Shown in pieces: positions 26,170 through 33,741 of a DNA stretch of 43,513 nucleotides. The notes beneath the pieces were generated by a model. The model was not told the origin of the DNA and ran no database searches. It saw nothing but the letters and a program-made list of their open reading frames with translations. The DNA is taken from NCBI GenBank assembly GCA_025996865.1, contig BNTV01000026.1:1-43513 (forward strand), written 5' to 3'. This DNA is from Bacteroidia bacterium. GTDB taxonomy: Bacteria > Bacteroidota > Bacteroidia > Bacteroidales > Azobacteroidaceae. Position 1 is the stretch's first letter. Each line of letters opens with the position of its first letter. Position numbers and translations under genes: made by a program.

Positions 26170-27194
26170 ATTAATTTATAATTTTTCCACCATTCCGCAA
26201 ACACTTTCAGTCCCTCTTTTAATTCCGTTTCTGGCTTGTACCTAACGGCTTTTCCCAATTTCGCCGTATCTGCATAAGTTGTTTTCACATCCCCTGCCTG
26301 CATCGGATACATCTCCAAAATCGCCTTTTTCCCAATAGCCTCTTCCATCGTTTTGATAAACTCCATCAACCGAACCGGTTGCGAATTACCAATATTAAAT
26401 ATCCGATAAAACGGATGTTCTTCTTCCTCTGTCGGAATCGCTTGCATTACGCGAGTTATTCCTTCTACAATATCATCTATATAAGTGAAATCCCTACTTA
26501 AATCTCCATTATTAAATACTTTAATCGGCTTACCTTCGGTTATTGCTTTGGCAAAAAGCATTGGCGCCATATCCGGTCGTCCCCAAGGGCCATAGACCGT
26601 AAAAAAGCGCAAACCGGTAGTGGGTAATTGATATAAATGACTATAAGTATGCGCCATCAATTCATTGGCTTTCTTTGTTGCAGCATACAAACTTATTGGA
26701 TAATCTACTCTGTCATTTTCGGAAAATGGAATTTTATCGCTGTTGCCATACACGCTACTTGAACTTGCATAAACCAAATGTTGAATGGCATTGTGTCGGC
26801 AACATTCCAGAATATTCATAAAGCCCACAATGTTACTATCAATATACGCATACGGATTTTCTATGGAATATCGCACTCCGGCTTGTGCCGCTAAATTGCA
26901 AACAACATCGAATTTTTCTGTGAGAAATAAATTTTCCAAGGCAGGCCTGTCTTCCAAGTTTAATTTTACAAAACAATATTTTTCGTAGATTTTACTTTGT
27001 ACCGGTTTGCCATACTCAATTTCACTTTGCTCTATGCCTGTTTCTTTCAAACGGGCATATTTTAATCGGACATCGTAATAATCGTTAATATTATCTAACC
27101 CGACTACTTCATACCCTTCTTCCAGTAATCTTTTGGCTAAGTGAAAACCGATAAACCCGGCAGTTCCGGTTACCAATATCTTTTTATTTTTCAT
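26163..27194 (-). CDS. UDP-glucuronate 4-epimerase (extended SDR)
   Basis: A cytosolic enzyme converting UDP-glucuronate to UDP-galacturonate, giving the capsule an acidic sugar. It carries the Rossmann motif VTGTAGFIGFHLAKRLL, then GLDNINDYYDVRLKYARL, a segment characteristic of this epimerase group. NLAAQAGVRYSIENPYAYIDSNI, the Ser of YASSSSVYG and the catalytic Tyr-x3-Lys of YAATKKANE follow. Then come TVYGPWGRPDMAPMLFAKAI, the substrate-side FTYIDDIVEGI, and GDVKTTYADT. It has 343 residues and is complete. It is the only clear sugar-nucleotide enzyme in the core of the locus. Confidence 0.92.
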   Translation of the reverse strand: MKNKKILVTGTAGFIGFHLAKRLLEEGYEVVGLDNINDYYDVRLKYARLKETGIEQSEIEYGKPVQSKIYEKYCFVKLNLEDRPALENLFLTEKFDVVCNLAAQAGVRYSIENPYAYIDSNIVGFMNILECCRHNAIQHLVYASSSSVYGNSDKIPFSENDRVDYPISLYAATKKANELMAHTYSHLYQLPTTGLRFFTVYGPWGRPDMAPMLFAKAITEGKPIKVFNNGDLSRDFTYIDDIVEGITRVMQAIPTEEEEHPFYRIFNIGNSQPVRLMEFIKTMEEAIGKKAILEMYPMQAGDVKTTYADTAKLGKAVRYKPETELKEGLKVFAEWWKNYKLIC

Positions 27195-27235
27195 GCGATT
27201 AATTTGTTTTTTTTACGGAACCATGGAACCCACAT

Positions 27236-27805
27236 CTAATCACGCTCTTTGGCGCAACTTTTACATGCGGGTTTTGCAGGTTTTTGGTCGGCAATAAGCA
27301 CTGTGTTAATTGTTTTTAATACAATTTGCATACAAAAGAAAGAGAAAATTATCAGCACAAGCAATGATAATTCTCTTGCCATTTGCATAGGGGCATTCAA
27401 AATCACACTCCAATCAACAAAAAAGTTAATACAAAAAAACAATATCCAAACAACAGTAAAAATTACACCCAAACAAACATAAGTAGTACTTACATAAGCC
27501 TTTGCCTTCGTATAATTTCCATTTGCTTTTGCCTTAGCAAATTGATTGCGTAATCCATTGCCAAAACCAATATCAAAAAAGCTAAACCAAGCCACAACAG
27601 AACTCAACGTCAGCCAAATACCGTATTGCGTAGGATTTACATAGTTTATTGTCATTGGCACGAGCAGCAATGACACAACAATACTAACTCCTTTTATGGC
27701 AAAAGAAGCCAAAATATTTTTGATGGCATTGGTACTTCGAACGTTCGATCGATTAATTTTTTTAGAAATAAAATCAAAAATTCTATTCTTATTATTTTCC
27801 TGCAT
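27236..27805 (-). pseudogene. Truncated flippase (Wzx-like), N-terminal 180 residues
   Basis: The reading frame starts well (SFAIKGVSIVVSLLLVPMTI, then NPTQYGIWLTLSSVV, DIGFGNGLRNQFAKAKANG) as a PST-family flippase with five helices. It breaks off after TINTVLIADQKPAKPA with an unrelated tail CKSCAKERD. Full-length relatives have about 480 residues. A complete, different flippase serves the locus at 23214-24665. This is the leftover of an earlier capsule core cut by recombination near 27260. Confidence 0.85.
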
Positions 27806-27952
27806 AAAAAATTTGCTTATTTAGTATCTGCTATATTTTTTGCAGTCTTCTTTTACGAAAAATTGTCTTTTTTTCTACGTTTGTCATTGCTTATGTTTTG
27901 GTCGGGTTTGTGTCGTTTGCTTTGCACTTCAATCATTTCGATTTATTGATAT

Positions 27953-29329
27953 TTAAGATTTTACTTTCCAATACCCACCTTTGTCTGCACCAATGCGTTC
28001 GATGATGCCACGGGCTTTGAGTTTGGCAATATCCCGTTTTATTGTTTTATGATTTACCCCAAAATAGTCAGACAATTCCAACATCGAAATGTCTGCATTA
28101 TTTTTTATTAAGTCAATTATGGAATTCAGTCGATTTTCTGGGACATTTTCTGGGACATTTTCTGGGACATTTTCTGGGACATTTTCATTAACTCTTACTG
28201 CATTTTCAGATAATCTAAATTTTTTCAACTTTTCCTTATACAAAACCACCCGAAATCCATCGGAAATTTCCTGAAAAAGCGGCTCAACTACGCCGTAATT
28301 GCGGCAAATATCCTGAATGCGCATAATTCCTGTGCCATAACGCTCTATCATTTCCGTTTCCTTAAATGCTTTGGCTATCAGTTTATTGCGCGACTTGGAA
28401 GAATATTTTCCCGAAAGCAAATCGTCAATGGTATTTCCGCCATAGAGTCTGCCCGGATTGTAAAATTCAATACGGTCGTCAAAAATTTTTATGATACTTG
28501 CCGAACTGTCGCGATAATCGCGATGCACAACCATATTGATAACCACCTCACGGATAGCGTCTAACGGATAATCAAAACGTTCGGTGTGTTGCGGATCACC
28601 TGTGATGATGTATTCAACCATCAAATGTTTTTTGATAAAAGCAATAATATCAGTAACTTCCTGAAACAAATCAGAATTGAGCGAAATGGAATCAATAATG
28701 GTAATATCGCTTTTGAAACGCCCGATTTGTATGTCGCTAATCGAGCAATAATCACGCACAAACAGCAAATATGCGCCGAAAACGGGCTTTCCATCGCGGA
28801 TAAATTCTAATTTAGTGAGAATATCCAAATCGGATAAAGCAGCATTGAACTCGCCTTTTTCACGCAATTTATCGGCAAAACGTGCAATCTTCTCTTCCGA
28901 CAAATCACTGAAATCGTGATTGGGGTCGGCATAATAATCCCAACTCGAATTTATTGTTTTCAAATGCTCGTTGGCAATTTCGTCAATACTTAATAAATGA
29001 TTGGAATTGGCAATCCGTTTATAATATCTGCCCCGTGTTGCAACTGGTTTTATCGGATATTCCTGTACTTCAAATACGGCAACTTCCTTACCTTCAACTA
29101 TTTCTATATAGACATCGGGGACAATCTGCGGCTGCGTCTTGTTTTTGACTTCGTTTGCCCAGTTCTGCAAACTTTCTTTTCCTAAGGTAAAGGTTTTGAG
29201 CGGCTTTCCATTATCATCAATACCAACAATCACTCGTCCACCTTTTGTATTGGCAAAAGCAACCAAGGTTTCAATGACATCTTCGTTGAATTTTGGCTTA
29301 AATTCGGTATACTGGTTTTCTTGTAACAT
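27953..29329 (-). CDS. AlbA_2 (Schlafen/RecG-like) domain protein with winged-helix C-terminus
   Basis: This gene has the same architecture as the one at 4813-6231 but low identity to it. Residues 5-120 form the AlbA_2 domain (QYTEFKPKFNEDVIETLVAFANTKGGRVIVGIDDNGK, then GRYYKRIANSNHLL). Residues 255-360 form the HATPase_c_4-like part (AIREVVINMVVHRDYRDSS, DRIEFYNPGRLYGG, IERYGTGIMRIQDICRNYG). Four exact 12-bp units give an Asn-Val-Pro-Glu repeat. The last 55 residues are a winged helix ending ERIGADKGGYWKVKS. ATG 29329 (MLQENQYTEF) is preferred over the codon at 29338. It lies between upxY and a truncated flippase, in the place where upxZ lies in Bacteroides fragilis capsule loci. Confidence 0.82.
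   Translation of the reverse strand: MLQENQYTEFKPKFNEDVIETLVAFANTKGGRVIVGIDDNGKPLKTFTLGKESLQNWANEVKNKTQPQIVPDVYIEIVEGKEVAVFEVQEYPIKPVATRGRYYKRIANSNHLLSIDEIANEHLKTINSSWDYYADPNHDFSDLSEEKIARFADKLREKGEFNAALSDLDILTKLEFIRDGKPVFGAYLLFVRDYCSISDIQIGRFKSDITIIDSISLNSDLFQEVTDIIAFIKKHLMVEYIITGDPQHTERFDYPLDAIREVVINMVVHRDYRDSSASIIKIFDDRIEFYNPGRLYGGNTIDDLLSGKYSSKSRNKLIAKAFKETEMIERYGTGIMRIQDICRNYGVVEPLFQEISDGFRVVLYKEKLKKFRLSENAVRVNENVPENVPENVPENVPENRLNSIIDLIKNNADISMLELSDYFGVNHKTIKRDIAKLKARGIIERIGADKGGYWKVKS
28139..28186 (-). repeat. Four tandem 12-bp units in the AlbA_2 linker
   Basis: Four perfect TGGGACATTTTC copies (plus strand) encode Asn-Val-Pro-Glu repeats just before the winged helix. Perfect identity suggests recent expansion. 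Confidence 0.92.
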
Positions 29330-29397
29330 TGTAATCAAATATATTCATTTGCAAATTTATAGAAAAAACATAAAATATGCAATCATTTCCTATATTT

Positions 29398-29931
29398 TCA
29401 CCTCGCCATACTCAAACTCAAAACATCCTCCCCCACCAAACTATCCTTCACCAACTCCGCCATAATATTCTGCCTCAACGACTCAATCCTGACAATTATC
29501 CGGTCCTTCCCCTTGTGATACACTGCTTCGCAATTGTATCCCGACAGCGGCCCGAACATTATCCGTCGCTTTTCTCCGATCTTGATATCCGCCTGTAGCA
29601 GTTCGATCTCGCGGCAATGGGCTATCAACAGCCTGATCGTTTCGATTTCCGAATCTTTTACCATCGCCAATTTCCCGCCGAAAGTGATGAAAAGGACAAA
29701 TCCATCAATGGGTAATACGCGGTAATAACTTGCATCATCATCCAGATATACAAATACATACGATGGGAAAAGCGGTTTCTCAATCAATTTCCGCCGGTCA
29801 CTCCATTGCGAAAGATGATTGATTAAGGGCAAGTAAGCCGTACAGTTCCGGAGTGTTAAGTCCTGAAATACCTTTTTTTCATGACGGGGCTTGGTATAAA
29901 TAACGTACCAGCCTTTTTGGATTGATTCCAT
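29398..29931 (-). CDS. UpxY-family NusG-like transcription antiterminator
   Basis: A specialised NusG paralogue that heads the capsule operon. In B. fragilis, proteins of this family bind RNA polymerase in the leader of their own operon and prevent early termination. Residues 7-110 form the NGN domain (GWYVIYTKPRHEKKVFQDL, the FPSYVFVYLD strand, FVLFITFGGKLAMV). Residues 125-177 are a KOW-type end (IMFGPLSGYNCEAVYHKGKDR). At 177 residues it is typical. It is preceded by a strong intrinsic terminator (29947-29987) and a long TG/CA tract (30033-30080), and no upxZ-like gene follows. ATG 29931 is the only reasonable start, with no evident Shine-Dalgarno sequence. Confidence 0.92.
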   Translation of the reverse strand: MESIQKGWYVIYTKPRHEKKVFQDLTLRNCTAYLPLINHLSQWSDRRKLIEKPLFPSYVFVYLDDDASYYRVLPIDGFVLFITFGGKLAMVKDSEIETIRLLIAHCREIELLQADIKIGEKRRIMFGPLSGYNCEAVYHKGKDRIIVRIESLRQNIMAELVKDSLVGEDVLSLSMAR

Positions 29932-29940
29932 AAATGGTTT

Positions 29941-29987
29941 AAAAAAAACAAGAAGGTTACACTAAATTGTAGTGTAACCTTCTTGTT
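29941..29987 (-). terminator. Strong intrinsic terminator in the upxY leader (probable attenuator)
   Basis: AACAAGAAGGTTACACTA (29947-29964) and its exact complement (29970-29987) form an 18-bp perfect stem with a 5-nt loop. On the minus strand the stem runs into a T-run (complement of the A-run at 29941-29948). It ends only about 10-15 bases before the upxY ATG. No minus-strand gene lies upstream, so its role must concern transcripts that start in the leader, i.e. premature termination before upxY. Confidence 0.88.
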
Positions 29988-30015
29988 TATATGATATTTA
30001 TTTATTACGCGCGAG

Positions 30016-30117
<102 letters not shown>

Positions 30118-30136
30118 AAAAAAAGCTAAAACTCCC

Positions 30137-30161
30137 TTGTTACGAAGAAGATTCGCAACAA
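30137..30161. other. Small inverted repeat in the capsule leader
   Basis: TTGTTACGAA and TTCGCAACAA pair at 9 of 10 positions around a 5-nt loop. No T-run follows on the transcribed (minus) strand, so it is not a terminator in that direction. It may be a protein site or an RNA structure upstream of the CA tract. Confidence 0.45.
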
Positions 30162-30300
30162 AAAAGTTATAAAATGATAATGTCAAATAGTTATTGTCCA
30201 AATTGAAATTTTGTAAATTTTATAAGTGAAAAGATAAAGCTACGCTTACTGAATCCCATTGGATCCGGTTTTCTGCGAAAATTTAGCCCTTAAGATGCCG

Positions 30301-30308
30301 CAAAAGTA
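30301..30308 (-). promoter_or_regulatory. Candidate -7 box for the capsule operon
   Basis: The minus strand reads TACTTTTG, an exact TAnnTTTG match and the only exact one between upxY and the divergent gene. No -33 TTTG is seen at 19-21 bp. If used, the leader would be about 360 nt and would include the small hairpin, the CA tract and the terminator. Confidence 0.4.
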
Positions 30309-30371
30309 AACAAAAAATCCGAATATGTAAAATTTTTTTGAAAATATTATTAGTATGTTACGGTTAATTCG

Positions 30372-30379
30372 TAAATTTG
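30372..30379 (+). promoter_or_regulatory. -7 box of the LolC/E-like permease gene
   Basis: TAAATTTG fits TAnnTTTG and lies 14 bp before ATG 30394. Because it falls inside the longer frame from ATG 30355, it favours the later start. Confidence 0.45.
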
Positions 30380-30393
30380 CCTCTAAAATTAAT

Positions 30394-31641
30394 ATGACTT
30401 CTGAATTTTTTATAGCACGAAGGATTTTCCAAAACAAGGAGGGCGAAAAAAACATTTCACCTCCTGCGGTTCGTGTAGCCGTTATCAGCATTGCTTTGGG
30501 ATTGGTTGTTATGATTTTGGCGGTAGCCATCGTTATCGGATTCAAAAAAGAAGTGCGCAACAAAGTAATCGGATTCGGTTCGCACATTCAAATCACGAAC
30601 TTTGACAGCAATTCTTATTACGAAATGAAACCGATAGTAGTCGGCGACACCTTATTTAATCTGTTGCAAAACTATCCCAATATTTCCCATGTACAACGGT
30701 TCTCAACAAAACCCGGTATTATCAAAACGGATGAAGATTCGCAAGGAGCTGTTTTCAAGGGAGTTGACGAAAATTATGATTGGCGTTTTTTCAAACAAAA
30801 CCTGTTGGAAGGTGAAATTCCCCTAATTCGTCCCGACTCAACAATTACCGATATTCTTATTTCCAAAAAGATTGCCGACAAACTAAACTTAAAATCAGGC
30901 GATTCCTTCCTGGCTTATTTTGTTCGACAAGACGACATAAGTCCCCGGAAATTTCACATTGCAGGCATTTACCAAACCAATTTTTCGGATTATGACAAGC
31001 TGTTTGTCCTCGTCGATATCAAGCAAATCCGCCGCATCAACCAATGGGATGCCGATATGGCGAGCGGTTTGGAAATGACGGTCAAAGATTACGAACAACT
31101 GGATCAAACGGCTGATGCGCTTTATTTCGACATGCAAAGCCATACCGACCGTTTGGGAAACGCTTTTAATACTCGCTCCATCAAGCAATTAAATCAAATG
31201 CTTTTTGCATGGCTGGACGTCTTGGATATAAATGTAGTAATCATCCTTATCCTGATGATTATCGTGGCCGGATTTTCCATGATTTCGGGATTACTCATCA
31301 TCATTCTTGAACGGGCGAATATGATCGGCACACTGAAAGTTTTGGGCGGAAATAATGTCAGTATCCGGAAAATTTTTCTCTATGTATCTGCTTTCCTGAT
31401 TGGAAAAGGCCTGTTTTGGGGAAACCTGATCGCACTCTCCATCTGCTTCATCCAAAAATACACCGGCATTTTGAAATTAGACCCCGAAACCTATGATCTT
31501 TCCGAAGTCCCTGTTGAAATCAATTGGTTTTATATTTTTTTAGTCAATTTGGGAACGCTCATCGTTACATTACTTTTATTGATTGGTCCTTCCTATTTGG
31601 TCGCTAAAATTTCGCCGGCTAAAACAATTCGGTTTGAATAA
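30394..31641 (+). CDS. LolC/LolE-like lipoprotein-releasing ABC permease (FtsX fold)
   Basis: An inner-membrane permease, probably part of a complex that releases lipoproteins for transport to the outer membrane. The N-terminus SEFFIARRIFQNKEGEKNIS, then the first helix (VAVISIALGLVVMILAVAIVIGF), FKKEVRNKVIGFGSHIQITNFDS and a periplasmic domain (about 60-270) match the family. Three helices follow (VVIILILMIIVAGFSMISGLLIII, SAFLIGKGLFWGNLIALSI, FYIFLVNLGTLIVTLLLLIGP), ending PAKTIRFE. It has 415 residues. The ATPase partner is not in the window. I chose ATG 30394 over 30355 because a -7 box lies between them and the family starts at this point. Confidence 0.87.
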   Translation: MTSEFFIARRIFQNKEGEKNISPPAVRVAVISIALGLVVMILAVAIVIGFKKEVRNKVIGFGSHIQITNFDSNSYYEMKPIVVGDTLFNLLQNYPNISHVQRFSTKPGIIKTDEDSQGAVFKGVDENYDWRFFKQNLLEGEIPLIRPDSTITDILISKKIADKLNLKSGDSFLAYFVRQDDISPRKFHIAGIYQTNFSDYDKLFVLVDIKQIRRINQWDADMASGLEMTVKDYEQLDQTADALYFDMQSHTDRLGNAFNTRSIKQLNQMLFAWLDVLDINVVIILILMIIVAGFSMISGLLIIILERANMIGTLKVLGGNNVSIRKIFLYVSAFLIGKGLFWGNLIALSICFIQKYTGILKLDPETYDLSEVPVEINWFYIFLVNLGTLIVTLLLLIGPSYLVAKISPAKTIRFE

Positions 31642-31687
31642 ATTTTGATATTTCAAAGAATACGTTTTATTAGGTAGTAGAAATATT

Positions 31688-31718
31688 TTTGAGATATTCA
31701 AATGTTTTCGTACTTTTG
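31688..31718 (+). promoter_or_regulatory. Promoter of the ECF sigma gene (TTTG-N19-TACTTTTG)
   Basis: TTTG at 31688-31691 and TACTTTTG at 31711-31718 are 19 bp apart, a full match to the Bacteroidales housekeeping promoter. It shows that transcription begins near 31725 and therefore that the sigma factor starts at ATG 31774, not at the in-frame codon 31702. Confidence 0.82.
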
Positions 31719-31773
31719 TCGGCATAATTTATTCAGCTTTATTTCTAATAAAAACAATGGTAATTCTGCTCCT

Positions 31774-32349
31774 ATGAAACTTTTTTCTCAACAATTCCAT
31801 GCACGGGATGAATTTGCCTATACTTGCCTGTACAATCAGTATGCAGATACGCTTTTGGCTTATGGAATAGGTTTGGGATTTGAAAAAGAAACGGTTAAGG
31901 ATGCCATTCATGATGTTTTTCTAAAACTTTATTTTAACAGGGAATCTTTGAAAGATATAGATAACCTGAAATTTTATCTGCTTCGCATGTTAAAAAACAG
32001 ATTGTTGGATATTCTTAAAACAACGGTAGATACGAGTGATATAGGAATTCAAGAATTAAATTTTTCAATCACAACCACTATATTGGACGAGTTAATCGGG
32101 GATGAAGAAAGATTAGCCCTCCAAAATAAAATCGAAAAATTACTCAGCTGTTTAACCGACAGACAACGTGAAGCGATCTATTTACGTTATATGCAGGAAA
32201 TGAGCTATGATGAAATCGCCGGTTTATTGAAAATGACGCCTCAAGCAACTCGTAAATTAATATTCCGGGCTATGGAACGCATGAGAGAATTAGACTTAGT
32301 TTTATTTTATTTTTTCTATATCTTTATTTTTTTTATCAGTAAACGATAG
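31774..32349 (+). CDS. ECF-type RNA polymerase sigma factor
   Basis: A sigma factor expected to drive the following SusC/SusD genes when released by FecR. Region 2 is AYTCLYNQYADTLLAYGIGL and VKDAIHDVFLKLYFN, with DNLKFYLLRMLKNRLLDIL. Region 4 is LTDRQREAIYLRYMQEMSYDEIAGLLKMTPQATRKLIFRAMERMREL (helix-turn-helix). It has 191 residues from ATG 31774. The last 18 residues (LDLVLFYFFYIFIFFISK) are strongly hydrophobic and could enter or cross the membrane, which a sigma factor does not need. It is followed 66 bp later by fecR, the usual order for trans-envelope signalling in Bacteroidetes. Confidence 0.9.
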   Translation: MKLFSQQFHARDEFAYTCLYNQYADTLLAYGIGLGFEKETVKDAIHDVFLKLYFNRESLKDIDNLKFYLLRMLKNRLLDILKTTVDTSDIGIQELNFSITTTILDELIGDEERLALQNKIEKLLSCLTDRQREAIYLRYMQEMSYDEIAGLLKMTPQATRKLIFRAMERMRELDLVLFYFFYIFIFFISKR

Positions 32350-32415
32350 TTTTTTTTAAAAAATGGGAACAAAATTTTTTTTCTGTCGTCTTTATAGTAA
32401 AGTAATTCGTTTATC

Positions 32416-33591
32416 ATGCAAAAAGATTACAGAAATTATTCTACTGTTAATTTCCTCCATGACAATTATTTCGTGGAATGGAGACTTTCTCCTACGGGCG
32501 AAATTGATTTGTTCTGGAAAAAATTTATTGAGGAGCATCCCGAAAAAAAGGAACAAATTGATCATGCCATTGAAATTTTCAGTTCGGTAAAACTGAATAA
32601 TTATTTTTTTACACCCGAAGAGAAAGAGGCGGTATTGAAAAACCTCAAAGACAGTATCCGCAAAAAGAAAAAAACTAAAAAACTGCAATATATCATACAA
32701 ACAGCTGCCGCCATTGCCTTACTTCTGATTTGTTCCTATTTCTTTATTCCGGATATCCGGAGCAGGGGAGAGCAATCCTCAATAATAAAAACAGACACTA
32801 CAAAACATAATAAGGATATCCAACTGATTCTGGCAAATAATGAGATCCTGGTTTTCAGTGATGATGCCACTATTCAATATGATAACGGGAACGTGACGGT
32901 CAGCTGCGGTAATCGCAAATTGACTTCAATAAAAATTGATGCAAAACAAACACTAAACAAGTTGATTGTACCGAAAGGAAAAAGATCATCCCTGGTTTTA
33001 TCCGACGGCAGTAAGATTTGGATTAATTCGGGGACTACCCTCGAATATCCAGCCGAATTTGACAAAAAGAAACGAGAAATCAATATTAACGGCGAAATAT
33101 ATATTGAAGTAGCAAGAAACGAAGAACAACCATTTTTTGTAAATACACCTTTCTTTTCTGTGGAAGTACTTGGAACCCACTTCAATATTTCTGCGTATGG
33201 AGAAGATTCAAATCAATCGGTTGTCTTGGTAGAAGGAAGTGTGAAAGTAAAAACACAAGCTAAAAAAACAGCAATACTGCAACCGGATCAGATGCTGACC
33301 ATGTCTTCGGATGTTTTTCAAACGAAACAGGTCAATGTATATGATTATATCAGTTGGAAAGACGGGCTGCTGCAATTCCACAGCGAACCGCTGAACCGGA
33401 TATTAAATCGCCTGTCAAGGTATTATGATGTAAAAATCGAATGTGAATCAGAAATACAGAACATGCGCTGTACTGGGAAATTAGTATTATTTGATGATTT
33501 TAAAAATGTCTTAAAAATAATATCCAATACCATTCCCGTCCAATACGAACAAAGTGAAGATCAAATTATTTTCACTAAAATTAAGAAATAG
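32416..33591 (+). CDS. FecR-family anti-sigma factor
   Basis: A single-span inner-membrane protein that holds the ECF sigma factor and receives the signal from the SusC STN domain. Residues 1-95 are the cytosolic sigma-binding part (FVEWRLSPTGEIDLFWKKFI), ending in a lysine-rich stretch. The helix IIQTAAAIALLLICSYFFI is the membrane span. Residues about 175-275 form the FecR domain (KLIVPKGKRSSLVLSDGSKIWINSGTTLEYPAEF, then EVLGTHFNISAYGED). Residues 310-391 form the DUF4974-type end (LLQFHSEPLNRILNRLSRYYDVKI). It has 391 residues, a normal length. Confidence 0.93.
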   Translation: MQKDYRNYSTVNFLHDNYFVEWRLSPTGEIDLFWKKFIEEHPEKKEQIDHAIEIFSSVKLNNYFFTPEEKEAVLKNLKDSIRKKKKTKKLQYIIQTAAAIALLLICSYFFIPDIRSRGEQSSIIKTDTTKHNKDIQLILANNEILVFSDDATIQYDNGNVTVSCGNRKLTSIKIDAKQTLNKLIVPKGKRSSLVLSDGSKIWINSGTTLEYPAEFDKKKREININGEIYIEVARNEEQPFFVNTPFFSVEVLGTHFNISAYGEDSNQSVVLVEGSVKVKTQAKKTAILQPDQMLTMSSDVFQTKQVNVYDYISWKDGLLQFHSEPLNRILNRLSRYYDVKIECESEIQNMRCTGKLVLFDDFKNVLKIISNTIPVQYEQSEDQIIFTKIKK

Positions 33592-33653
33592 TTTATATTA
33601 ATAATAATTTTAACAATAATTGCCTATGAGAAAAAGGATTAATTAATAAAAAA

Positions 33654-33683
33654 TGCCGGACGATACAGCCATATCACCCGGCA
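33654..33683. other. Hairpin between fecR and susC
   Basis: TGCCGG pairs with CCGGCA around a second short pair, GATA/TATC, giving a bulged hairpin. It lies in the 150-bp gap before susC. A-runs flank it on both sides, so it is not a classical terminator on the plus strand. It may set the stability or separate expression of the two transcripts. Confidence 0.4.
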
Positions 33684-33741
33684 AAAAGATTCTAAGAGTA
33701 AAAACAAGTCTTTTGTAAACTAATAAAATCGTCACAAAAAT

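Noticed and set aside
30355..30393. Earlier start (ATG 30355) for the LolC/E-like permease
   Set aside because: The extra 13 residues do not resemble the family N-terminus, and the -7 box TAAATTTG at 30372-30379 lies inside them.
31702..31773. Earlier start for the ECF sigma factor
   Set aside because: A full promoter (31688-31718) overlaps this stretch, so it cannot be translated from that transcript; ATG 31774 fits the family.
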